Source: Candidatus Bathyarchaeota archaeon (GTDB lineage: Archaea; Thermoproteota; Bathyarchaeia; TCS64). Taken from it: DNA of 5,797 nt. Positions 1-5,747 of this stretch are shown one piece after another. Every line of letters starts with the position of its first letter. The stretch's first letter is position 1. The stretch is taken from positions 1-5,797 of the forward strand of contig JAGTQJ010000100.1 in assembly GCA_018396515.1 (NCBI GenBank), read 5' to 3'. The translations under genes were made by a program, and so were the position numbers. A model generated the notes under the pieces. It did no database searches. It saw only the letters and a list, made by a program, of their open reading frames with translations, and was not told where the DNA came from.

Positions 1-708
1 AACGGCTTCATTGGGAAGTTCGTCAGGTATAAGGGGCTTGAAGCTCATGCGGGGGCAGAGCCTCACAGGGGCGTGAATGCGTTGAACGCGGCTCTCCTCG
101 GGCTCATGGGGATCCACGCCCAGAGGGAGACCTTCAGGGATGAGGACTCGATAAGGGTTCACCCCATCATAACAAAGGGTGGGGAGATAGTGAACAACGT
201 CCCCGCAGATGTCAGGATAGAGGCATATGTGAGGGGAAGAACAGTCGAAGCTATAATGGATGCGAACATAAAGGTTAACAGAGCCCTTAGGGCGGGGGCA
301 TCCGCAGTTGGAGCAACCGTCGAGATCAACGACATACCGGGTTACATGCCCTACGCCCAAGAGCCGAGCCTCGTGGAGCTGATGAAGAAGAACGGAGAAC
401 TCGTTGTCGGAGGAGAATGGGTGATGACTAGGGGGCACAGCACGGGATCCACAGACCTAGGAGATGTCTCCTGTGTTATGCCCACAGCCTCACTGGGTAT
501 GGGAGGCGTAGAGGGAGCCAGTCACAGCAGAAACTTCAAGGTAATCGATAAGGAGCTATTATATGTTATCCCAGCAAAGGTCTTAGCACTGACATGCATA
601 GATCTCCTATATGATGATGCGAGAGAGGCGAAGAGGATAATAGATTCCTTTAAGCCCAAGATACCTAAAAATAACTACACACAGTTCATGATTCAACTAT
701 TCAGCTAG
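1..708 (+). CDS. M20-family (AbgB-like) metal-dependent amidohydrolase, C-terminal part
   Basis: The gene is open from base 1 and ends at TAG 706-708, leaving 235 visible residues; the N-terminal half, with the first metal ligands, is outside the window. The GTG at 73 is only an internal codon, because the frame continues upstream with good family sequence. Visible residues 16-28 (HAGAEPHRGVNAL) and 53-70 (ending GGEIVNNVPAD) match the lid/dimerisation domain of M20 peptidases. GSTDLGDVS at 149-157 closely resembles the GSTDVGDVS motif of AbgB-type aminobenzoyl-glutamate hydrolases. His175, in GASHSRNF, is the likely last metal ligand. The family is cytoplasmic and hydrolyses amide bonds of N-acyl amino acids or small peptides using two metal ions; the exact substrate cannot be told here. 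A T-run follows the stop, and an M14 peptidase gene lies 71 bp downstream. The family call is firm; the AbgB-like subfamily is probable. Confidence 0.88.
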   Translation, partial: NGFIGKFVRYKGLEAHAGAEPHRGVNALNAALLGLMGIHAQRETFRDEDSIRVHPIITKGGEIVNNVPADVRIEAYVRGRTVEAIMDANIKVNRALRAGASAVGATVEINDIPGYMPYAQEPSLVELMKKNGELVVGGEWVMTRGHSTGSTDLGDVSCVMPTASLGMGGVEGASHSRNFKVIDKELLYVIPAKVLALTCIDLLYDDAREAKRIIDSFKPKIPKNNYTQFMIQLFS

Positions 709-726
709 GGATCACCCTCCATTCTA

Positions 727-734
727 TTTTTTTT
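727..734 (+). terminator. T8 run, probable archaeal terminator of the amidohydrolase gene
   Basis: Eight consecutive T residues lie 19 bases after the TAG of the M20 gene and before the TATA-like box of the next gene. Archaeal RNA polymerase commonly stops at T-runs without a hairpin, and I see no strong stem beside this one. The position between two genes fits termination, but that function is inferred. Confidence 0.5.
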
Positions 735-747
735 AAATCCAATGATC

Positions 748-756
748 TTAAATATT
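748..756 (+). promoter_or_regulatory. TATA-like box for a leaderless transcript of the M14 gene
   Basis: TTAAATATT is centred about 28 bases before the ATG at 780, the usual distance from an archaeal TATA box to the transcription start. The transcript would therefore begin at or next to the ATG. No Shine-Dalgarno sequence is seen, and an in-frame TAG at 774-776 rules out an upstream start, both consistent with a leaderless mRNA. Confidence 0.55.
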
Positions 757-779
757 TGTGGCAATAGTCGGAATAGTGT

Positions 780-3326
780 ATGTTAGGTAAGGTAACTCCT
801 CCCGAGGAGTTTTTCGGGTTCAAATTAGGTAGCGACGGAAAGATAGCCCGCTGGGACAAGATTGTCGAATATTTCAGGCTGCTTGAGAGACAGAGTGATG
901 AGATAAAGGTGATCGATATGGGGCCCTCAACGGAGGGCAACCCATTCCTACTTGTTATAATATCCTCCGCTAAAAACCTAATGAACCTTGAGAGGTTCAG
1001 GGAGATAAATCTCAGGCTCAGCGATCCCAGGGGCCTCTCTGGGGAGGAGGCTGAAAGGCTGATCAATGAGGGTAGGGCGATAATCTGCCAGTCTATGAGC
1101 CTCCACGCCACGGAGATAGGCGGAACCCAGATGGCCCCAGAACTCGCCTATGACCTGTTAACCAGGATGGATGAGGAGGCTGTCAGGATCAGGGAGAACG
1201 TGATCTTCCTAATGGTTCCATGCTTCAACCCCGATGGTCAGATAATGGTCACGAACTGGTATTATAAGTGGTTTGGAACCGAGTATGAGGGATGCGACCT
1301 CCCATGGCTATACCACAAGTATGTCGGCCACGACAACAACCGGGACGCCTTCATGACCAACATGGTCGAGTCAAGGTACATGGCCCAGATACTATTCAGG
1401 GATTGGATCCCCCAGGCATATCAGGATCACCACCACATGGGCAGCTATGGTGCTAGGCTCTATGTGGCCCCATACTGTGAGCCGATCCACCCCCACGCGG
1501 ATCCGTTGATCTGGAGGGAGCACAGTTGGTTTGGGGCTCACATGGCCCTGAAGCTTGAGGAGGCGGGAAAATCGGGAATAATAAATGGGGCCCAGTTCCT
1601 CGGATGGGGGCACTTGGGGTTCCACTGGATCGGTAACTATCACAACATAGCCAGCATGCTCACGGAGTCGGCTAGCGCCAAGCTGGCCACACCGATCTAC
1701 ATACACCCAAGCCAACTGAAGGGAGATGGCCGAGGCCCGATTAGGGGATTCCCCCACTACAAGCCCCAGACGAACTTTCCAAACCCCTGGCCTGGGGGGT
1801 GGTGGAGGCTAAGGGACATAGTTGAGCAGCAGAAGATAGCCTCATGGGCCCTGCTGGACCTCGCCGCTAGGCATAGGGAGACTGTTCTCAGAAATGCATA
1901 CCTAAAGGCGAAGAGGCAGGTGGAGAGGGGGATCAAGGGGGGACCCTACGCCTATATCGTACCCGTCGACCAGCACGATCCCCTCACGGCCGAGAAGCTC
2001 ATAGAGAAGCTGCTCATCCAAGGCGTGGAGATCAAGAGGGCCAAGGAGGACTTCATCGCCGAAGGCAGACTCTATGGAAGGGGCTCCTACATAATAACCC
2101 TAGACCAGCCGAAGATGGGTTTGATCAGAACCCTCCTAGGTAGAACCCTATACCCAGATGACGCCTGGACCAGGGAGGCTGACGGCTCCCCAAGCAGGCC
2201 TCAAGACACCGCCTCAGACACAATGGCCGAGTACATGGGCGTAAGGGTGGATGAGATCCAGGAACCCTTCAAGGCGGTGGTCGAGCAGGTTAAGGGGCAT
2301 GAGAGGGCTAAGGGCAGGATCCTTGGGGAGTCGAATATAGGTTATGTATTTGATCCGAGGCTGAACGACAGCTTCAAGGCCTTAAACCTCCTCCTAGATA
2401 GGGGATTGAGGATCGAGAGGTTCGATGAGGCATTAGGCCTCGATGGGCTCAGCCTTCCACCTGGGGCCTTCATGGTAAATGGAGATACCACCGCCCTGAA
2501 GGAGGCCGCCAACATAACCGGAGTGGACTTCATGGCCTTGAGGGATGAGCCGAGGGGGAGGAGGCATGAGGTTAAAAGGCTAAGAGTCGGCCTCTATCAG
2601 AGGTACTGGGGGGGAAACATGGATGAAGGCTGGACGAGGTGGCTACTCGAACAGTTCTGTTTCCCCTACAAGGGCCTTAAGGACGAGGAGGTTAGGAAAG
2701 GGCAGCTAAACGATGTTTATGACGCCATTATAATCCCAGATGATGCAACACCCTTCATAACTGGGATTGGAGTGGAGGAGTGGATGAGGGAGCATAGGCC
2801 CGACTGGCCTCAGCCCTTCTACCCCCCAGAGTACAGAGGCGGAATAGGCGAGGAGGGAGTCAAAGCCCTTAATGACTTTGTGGAGAACGGGGGAGCCCTC
2901 ATAACCCTCGGGGGAGCCTGCGACTTCGCCATAGAGAGGCTCGGATTGAATGTAAGGAATCCACTGAGGGGGCTGAAGCCAAAGGAGTTCTTCTGCCCAG
3001 GGTCAACTCTAAAGGCATATGTGGACAATTCTCATCCACTGGGCTATGGGATGCCAGAAAAAACCCTAGTATTCTTCTGGAATAACCCCGCCTTCGAGAT
3101 AACCCCATCGAGGATGAACGAGCTGGTTGAGGTGGTGGTCCGGTATCCTGAGAGGGACATCCTCCAGAGCGGATGGCTGATAGGGGAAGAGAGGATATCA
3201 AAGAGGATCGGGATGCTGGTGGCGAGGAAGGGTAAGGGTAGAGTAGTCCTCATAGGCTTCAGGCCTCAGCACAGGTGCCAGACCCATGGAACCTTCAAAC
3301 TACTCTTCAACGCCCTGATATCCTGA
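780..3326 (+). CDS. M14-family zinc carboxypeptidase with C-terminal amidotransferase-like domain
   Basis: An 848-residue protein of the large M14 (carboxypeptidase A-like) type. The expected active-site set is visible: zinc ligands His109 and Glu112 in LHATEIGG; Asn187-Arg188 in GHDNNRD for binding the substrate carboxylate; the third zinc ligand, probably His218, in QDHHHMG; and the general base Glu296 in MLTESAS. The N-terminus (TPPEEFFGF, GSDGKIARWDKIVEYF, STEGNPF) is typical of this subfamily. Residues about 601-848 form an alternating strand/helix region (YDAIIIPDD, FVENGGALITLGG, GRVVLIGFRPQ) that I read as a class I glutamine-amidotransferase-like fold; this part is less certain. The start at ATG 780 is fixed by an in-frame TAG at 774-776. 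The protein begins without a signal peptide, so it is probably cytoplasmic, although many bacterial relatives are secreted. Likely role: removal of C-terminal residues from peptides. The adjacent M20 amidohydrolase fits peptide catabolism. The natural substrate is unknown. Confidence 0.92.
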   Translation: MLGKVTPPEEFFGFKLGSDGKIARWDKIVEYFRLLERQSDEIKVIDMGPSTEGNPFLLVIISSAKNLMNLERFREINLRLSDPRGLSGEEAERLINEGRAIICQSMSLHATEIGGTQMAPELAYDLLTRMDEEAVRIRENVIFLMVPCFNPDGQIMVTNWYYKWFGTEYEGCDLPWLYHKYVGHDNNRDAFMTNMVESRYMAQILFRDWIPQAYQDHHHMGSYGARLYVAPYCEPIHPHADPLIWREHSWFGAHMALKLEEAGKSGIINGAQFLGWGHLGFHWIGNYHNIASMLTESASAKLATPIYIHPSQLKGDGRGPIRGFPHYKPQTNFPNPWPGGWWRLRDIVEQQKIASWALLDLAARHRETVLRNAYLKAKRQVERGIKGGPYAYIVPVDQHDPLTAEKLIEKLLIQGVEIKRAKEDFIAEGRLYGRGSYIITLDQPKMGLIRTLLGRTLYPDDAWTREADGSPSRPQDTASDTMAEYMGVRVDEIQEPFKAVVEQVKGHERAKGRILGESNIGYVFDPRLNDSFKALNLLLDRGLRIERFDEALGLDGLSLPPGAFMVNGDTTALKEAANITGVDFMALRDEPRGRRHEVKRLRVGLYQRYWGGNMDEGWTRWLLEQFCFPYKGLKDEEVRKGQLNDVYDAIIIPDDATPFITGIGVEEWMREHRPDWPQPFYPPEYRGGIGEEGVKALNDFVENGGALITLGGACDFAIERLGLNVRNPLRGLKPKEFFCPGSTLKAYVDNSHPLGYGMPEKTLVFFWNNPAFEITPSRMNELVEVVVRYPERDILQSGWLIGEERISKRIGMLVARKGKGRVVLIGFRPQHRCQTHGTFKLLFNALIS

Positions 3327-3360
3327 GTCATCCCTTCAAATTCATATTCTGATTAATTAA

Positions 3361-3372
3361 GGAAAATATAGA
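3361..3372 (+). promoter_or_regulatory. Candidate BRE/TATA promoter for the 128-residue gene
   Basis: GGAAAATATAGA reads as a purine-rich BRE-like element (GGAAAA) joined to a TATA-like core. A start about 26 bases downstream would fall near 3395, giving a leader of roughly 8 bases before ATG 3403. A second AT-rich run, TTTAAA at 3382-3387, lies too close to the ATG to serve as its TATA box. Position and composition are the only support. Confidence 0.42.
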
Positions 3373-3402
3373 GGCCTCGTGTTTAAAGATAGATAGCGGT
3401 CC

Positions 3403-3789
3403 ATGATCTATAGATGCTTTGGGTGGTTCAAAAAGAGAAAACCCCAGCCGAAATCGGATCCGGAGAGAGTGAAGAGCAAACCCAAGCCCCTATATAGAAC
3501 CAGATATCGGTGGTGGAAGCCCCTAGACATAGATGAGTTCGCGTCTAATCTGGGAGACGCTTTCCAAGTATCCTTCAGGCCAAACCTGGTTGCTGAGGAT
3601 AAGATCGAGATATTCAGTCAAGACCGGAGGGAGATAAGAGTCTGTGCAGACACATTATCCGCCCTCCTCTCACCATACAGAGCTGTCTTATACCAGAAAG
3701 AACCAGCGAGGCTCACCGAGAAGGATCGGAAACTATTGGAGATCGTGATGGAGGCATATCCAAGGGGACACTATACACCCTTCCTATAA
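3403..3789 (+). CDS. Hypothetical protein, basic N-terminus, 128 residues
   Basis: I do not recognise this protein. ATG 3403 is the first possible start, because TAG at 3394-3396 closes the frame just upstream, and the stop is TAA 3787-3789. Residues about 10-36 are strongly basic and rich in Lys, Arg and Pro, which suggests a disordered tail that might touch nucleic acid or acidic lipid. Residues 37-128 look folded: a WWKPLDIDEF segment, a strand-like IEIF...REIRV stretch (68-80), then two probable helices, DTLSALLSPYRAVLYQK (83-99) and TEKDRKLLEIVMEAY (105-119). There is no signal peptide or membrane segment, and only two cysteines (5 and 81), so no metal site is evident. Codon use matches the neighbours, it has its own candidate promoter, and no other long frame competes here; I take it as real. 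No function is assigned. Confidence 0.72.
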   Translation: MIYRCFGWFKKRKPQPKSDPERVKSKPKPLYRTRYRWWKPLDIDEFASNLGDAFQVSFRPNLVAEDKIEIFSQDRREIRVCADTLSALLSPYRAVLYQKEPARLTEKDRKLLEIVMEAYPRGHYTPFL

Positions 3790-3823
3790 ACTGAAAAACA
3801 TCTCCACCCCCTCATCTAGCAGC

Positions 3824-3841
3824 TGGAGAAGCGACTCTCCA
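3824..3841 (+). other. Small inverted repeat in the intergenic gap
   Basis: TGGAGA at 3824-3829 and TCTCCA at 3836-3841 are perfect reverse complements around a 6-base loop. A second TCTCCA at 3801-3806 could pair with the same arm instead, so two alternative hairpins are possible. It lies between the stop of the 128-residue gene (3789) and the TIGR04076 gene, and no T-run follows directly. A weak terminator or mRNA structure is possible, but a 6-bp stem can also occur by chance. Confidence 0.25.
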
Positions 3842-3864
3842 TCTGTTTAACGGCTTGGATGAAG

Positions 3865-3870
3865 TTTTAT
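3865..3870 (+). promoter_or_regulatory. TATA-like box for the TIGR04076-family gene
   Basis: TTTTAT is centred about 29 bases before ATG 3897, which would make that start leaderless. A second AT-rich run, TTTAT at 3901-3905, sits about 30 bases before the alternative ATG at 3933 and could serve that start in the same way. Sequence alone does not decide between them. Confidence 0.4.
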
Positions 3871-3896
3871 CCTCTCCAACAAGGCGAAATTATAGA

Positions 3897-4199
3897 ATGA
3901 TTTATCAACCCCTTCCAGCAATCCTTATCGATATGTCCTGGAAGGAGCCCATATTCATAGCAGAGGTCGTATCGATCAAGGGGAGCTGCAGCGCAGGCCA
4001 TAAGGTCGGAGATGTTTTCGAGATAAACACGCACAAGACCGGCGGGATCTGTGGATGGTGCTATCATGACCTCTTCCCGACCCTGATGACCCTAGCCATG
4101 GGCGGAGTCATACCCTGGAGGCAGAAGCAAGACGAGTTCACCTACGAGTGCCCAGATAGGCACAACCTAGTCACATTCAAGATAACCGTAAAGAGGTGA
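3897..4199 (+). CDS. TIGR04076-family protein
   Basis: A small protein recognised by the family pattern of an N-terminal CxxGHKxGD motif followed by GxCGWxxHDLxP. With the start at 3897 it is 100 residues long, with Cys31 and His35 in CSAGHKVGD, Cys52, Cys55 and His57 in GICGWCYHDLFP, then GGVIPW (69-74) and Cys85 in YECPD. Family members are usually about 85-100 residues and have no established function that I know of. The grouped Cys and His residues could bind a metal, but that is inference. Three starts are possible: TTG 3855, ATG 3897 and ATG 3933. I prefer 3897 because a TATA-like box lies at leaderless distance, but 3933 gives a family-typical N-terminus (MSWKEPIFIAEVV) and is nearly as likely. 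No membrane segment is seen. A C6T5 run follows the stop, before the transporter gene. Confidence 0.82.
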   Translation: MIYQPLPAILIDMSWKEPIFIAEVVSIKGSCSAGHKVGDVFEINTHKTGGICGWCYHDLFPTLMTLAMGGVIPWRQKQDEFTYECPDRHNLVTFKITVKR

Positions 4200-4204
4200 A
4201 TCCA

Positions 4205-4215
4205 CCCCCCTTTTT
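4205..4215 (+). terminator. C6T5 run after the TIGR04076 gene
   Basis: CCCCCCTTTTT begins 6 bases after the TGA at 4197-4199. A T5 run after a stop can terminate archaeal transcription. The same bases, TTTTTAT at 4211-4217, could instead act as a TATA box with a start near 4240, upstream of the transporter ATG at 4276. The two roles are not exclusive, and neither is certain. Confidence 0.3.
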
Positions 4216-4275
4216 ATGCCGGGGTCCCCCTTAGATGCTGCGTGGGGTTCTGGAGAGGCGTGGGGATGTAAGGGA

Positions 4276-4953
4276 ATGGTGTTGCGTCAGCTCAGGTCTA
4301 ACCTATACTTCCTCAGAGGGAACATCCTCATCCTCATGATCTGTAGGGTCCTCTGGAGCTGGTCGACAAGCATTGTCTACCCCTTCCTCAGCCTTTACAT
4401 CCTAGCCCTAGGAGGCACGCCGACGGAGATAGGGCTGATAAACTCATTGGGCCTAATAGCTGGGATGTTCCTATACCCCGTGGGGGGATACATTGCGGAT
4501 AGGAGGGGGAGGGTGAAGCTCATAGGCTACTCCACATACCTATACTCCCTCTCCCACCTACTATTCGTCCTAGCGGTGAACTGGCAGACAGTCGCCATAG
4601 GCCAGTTCCTAAGTCAACTGCTTCTCTTCTACATGCCCGCCATGACAGCCCTAGAGGCGGACTCCCTACCCCCAGAGGTCAGAGGAAGGGGGTTCGCCCT
4701 GATGATGGCGATACCGGGCGCGATCCGCGTCATAGCCCCGTATATGGGTGGGTTGATCATAACCGCCTACGGAGGAGGAGACGAGGGTATGATCCAGGCG
4801 ATCCGACTATGCTGGACGATAGCCTTCGCCACGGGGATCCTCGTGGCGACCATCAGGCTCAGATACCTGGGGAGACGCTCGAGGAGAATAAGGAGATCAA
4901 ACCATCCAGCACGGGTATCCCATCGACCCTTAAGGAGTCCTACAGGGGCATAA
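4276..4953 (+). CDS. MFS transporter, N-terminal half (frame broken at 4869-4872)
   Basis: This is the first six-helix half of a major facilitator superfamily carrier, an inner-membrane secondary transporter. Counting from ATG 4276, helices lie at about 17-43, 52-70, 80-101, 107-124, 140-164 and 176-195. MFS motif A, GGYIADRRGRVK, sits at 70-81 in the loop between helices 2 and 3, and PPEVRGRG at 132-139 fits the loop after helix 4. The real reading frame ends near residue 198 (IRLRYL); the codons from 4873 to the TAA at 4951-4953 give an Arg-rich tail unlike a transporter and are out of frame. The protein continues in the next frame to 5576, and the joined product would be about 433 residues, normal for MFS. 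An upstream ATG at 4216 would add a Gly/Trp-rich stretch unlike MFS, so I prefer 4276. Substrate unknown. Confidence 0.82.
   Translation: MVLRQLRSNLYFLRGNILILMICRVLWSWSTSIVYPFLSLYILALGGTPTEIGLINSLGLIAGMFLYPVGGYIADRRGRVKLIGYSTYLYSLSHLLFVLAVNWQTVAIGQFLSQLLLFYMPAMTALEADSLPPEVRGRGFALMMAIPGAIRVIAPYMGGLIITAYGGGDEGMIQAIRLCWTIAFATGILVATIRLRYLGRRSRRIRRSNHPARVSHRPLRSPTGA
4869..4872 (+). other. Frameshift point in the MFS gene, GGGG run
   Basis: Up to CTG (4867-4869) the transporter reads in one frame; from GAG at 4872 it reads in the frame one base back. One extra G in this run would give CTG GGG GAG ACG and the smooth sequence RYLGETLEENK. Equally, a Gly-tRNA on GGG 4870-4872 could slip back one base to GGG 4869-4871 with full re-pairing and yield the same protein. 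The explanation could be an assembly or read error, a true mutation, or programmed -1 frameshifting. No classical slippery heptamer is present. Confidence 0.8.
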
Positions 4954-5576
4954 TCGAGTCGATAAGGTGGATGGATAGGCCCCTGAGGATGATCCTCCTC
5001 ATCGAGATGGTCAGCTCTTTCTTCGTCGCCATGGTTGCACCCTTCTGGGTGGTCTACGCGAAGATGGCTCTGGGCCTCACACCATATGATTGGGGGGCAG
5101 CCATGCTCACCTCAGGCCTCGTAGGCATCCTCACAGCCTTCCCGATGGGCCTCCTCGTGGATAGGCTCCGCCCCAAAAAGATGATCCTCTTTGGCCTATC
5201 CATCTCCTCCATATGCATCCTCCTCTACCCATTCTCAGGAGGCACTTGGGGGGTCTTCTCCATCCTCTCCCTCCTCTCCCTCTCAAACAGCATGATGATG
5301 CCTGCCTTCTCAACCCTCATCGCCAACAAGATACCCCGGAGCAGGAGGGGGAGGCTCTTCTCCATATTGGGGGAGAGGGGGATCCAGATAAGCTTTGGAA
5401 ACTTTTGGGGAGGGGGCTTCCTCCTGTTCCCCCCCGCGGCCACTGGTGCACTCCTAGGAGGCCACATATACGAGTTGAACCCGACATACCCCTGGATAAT
5501 CTTCTCAGCCGCCATGGCCCTCAGCCTACTGCTAACCCACATATTCATAAAAGAACCCAGGGAGACCTATTATTAA
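4869..5576 (+). CDS. MFS transporter, C-terminal half (continuation in shifted frame)
   Basis: This is the second six-helix half of the same carrier, one frame away from the first. It opens in the central cytoplasmic loop (GETLEENKEIKP, then LKESYRGIIESIRW) and carries helices 7-12: MILLIEMVSSFFVAMV, the segment ending GLLVDRLRPKK (a second, degenerate motif A), ILFGLSISSICILLY, FSILSLLSLSNSMMM, the Gly/Pro-rich FWGGGFLLFPP region, and WIIFSAAMALSLLL. PRSRRGR mirrors PPEVRGRG of the first half, as expected from the internal duplication of MFS proteins. The stop is TAA 5574-5576. The frame is also open back to an ATG at 4809, but residues encoded from 4809 to 4868 overlap genuine N-half sequence in the other frame and are not transporter-like. 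An in-frame ATG at 4971, just before helix 7, could give a separate half-protein, but the good coding sequence before it argues for one original gene. Confidence 0.82.
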   Translation, partial: GETLEENKEIKPSSTGIPSTLKESYRGIIESIRWMDRPLRMILLIEMVSSFFVAMVAPFWVVYAKMALGLTPYDWGAAMLTSGLVGILTAFPMGLLVDRLRPKKMILFGLSISSICILLYPFSGGTWGVFSILSLLSLSNSMMMPAFSTLIANKIPRSRRGRLFSILGERGIQISFGNFWGGGFLLFPPAATGALLGGHIYELNPTYPWIIFSAAMALSLLLTHIFIKEPRETYY

Positions 5577-5588
5577 GAGCGAAGAAGA

Positions 5589-5602
5589 TCCTTTATAAAG
5601 GA
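5589..5602. repeat. 14-bp perfect palindrome TCCTTTATAAAGGA
   Basis: The 14 bases equal their own reverse complement, with a TATA-like core (TTTATAAA), 12 bases after the transporter stop. It could be a dimer-bound operator, a two-way TATA element, or a weak hairpin with no real loop. No T-run follows, so it is a poor terminator candidate on the + strand. Confidence 0.45.
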
Positions 5603-5620
5603 ATTAAAGCCTGAACATCT

Positions 5621-5628
5621 TATAAAAA
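5621..5628 (+). promoter_or_regulatory. TATA-like box TATAAAAA
   Basis: This is a strong match to an archaeal TATA box in an otherwise gene-free stretch. Transcription would begin near 5650, just past the 12-nt duplication. No open frame of useful length starts there, so it might drive a small RNA, a long leader for the next gene, or nothing. Confidence 0.35.
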
Positions 5629-5630
5629 TT

Positions 5631-5654
5631 GATCTCGAAAACGATCTCGAAAAA
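5631..5654 (+). repeat. 12-nt tandem duplication, GATCTCGAAAA(C/A)
   Basis: Two adjacent 12-base copies lie at 5631-5642 and 5643-5654 and differ only at the last base (C versus A). They follow directly after the TATA-like box at 5621-5628, so they overlap the predicted transcription start. Two identical half-sites spaced one helical turn or so apart could bind a regulator; polymerase slippage is the simpler explanation. Confidence 0.5.
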
Positions 5655-5676
5655 TTCTTGTCCTAGTCTCCTTAAC

Positions 5677-5694
5677 CTGTTATATGTTTAACAG
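5677..5694. repeat. Inverted repeat CTGTTA / TAACAG
   Basis: CTGTTA (5677-5682) and TAACAG (5689-5694) are exact reverse complements around a 6-base spacer, TATGTT. The spacing and symmetry resemble a dimeric operator site, and an overlapping TTAAC at 5672-5676 adds a related half-site. A chance repeat in AT-rich DNA remains quite possible. Confidence 0.35.
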
Positions 5695-5739
5695 AATACA
5701 AGCATGATGACATATTCCATTTTGATAAATCATTCTAGA

Positions 5740-5747
5740 TATAAATA
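5740..5747 (+). promoter_or_regulatory. TATA-like box TATAAATA for a gene beyond the window
   Basis: TATAAATA within an AT-rich run predicts a + strand start near 5766-5770. The ATG at 5753 would then lie upstream of the start, so the true gene probably begins at or beyond the right edge. Its product cannot be seen. Confidence 0.4.

Noticed and set aside
701..1111. Minus-strand open frame of 136 codons overlapping the M14 start
   Set aside because: It lies over well-supported M14 coding sequence, and its Ser/Leu-rich translation looks like an antisense shadow.
1392..1757. Minus-strand open frame of 121 codons inside the M14 gene
   Set aside because: It is antisense to the catalytic core, including the His218 and Glu296 regions, and its translation shows no family features.
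2899..3201. Overlapping minus-strand frames in the 3' part of the M14 gene
   Set aside because: They are low-complexity Ser/Pro/Arg-rich products of antisense reading, with no promoter or motif.
4216..4275. ATG 4216 as the transporter start
   Set aside because: The extra 20 residues are Gly/Trp-rich and unlike an MFS N-terminus. It cannot be fully excluded without transcript data.
4809..4868. ATG 4809 as the genuine start of a separate C-half transporter
   Set aside because: Codons from here to 4868 overlap sound N-half coding in the other frame, and the translation is not transporter-like; the frame becomes meaningful only at about 4869.
5225..5548. Minus-strand frame of 107 codons under the transporter C-half
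   Set aside because: It is antisense to helices 9-12 and has no recognisable domain.
5213..5614. Plus-strand frame of 133 codons overlapping the transporter C-half
   Set aside because: It is rich in Pro, His and Leu as expected from shifted reading, while the overlapped frame gives clear transmembrane helices.
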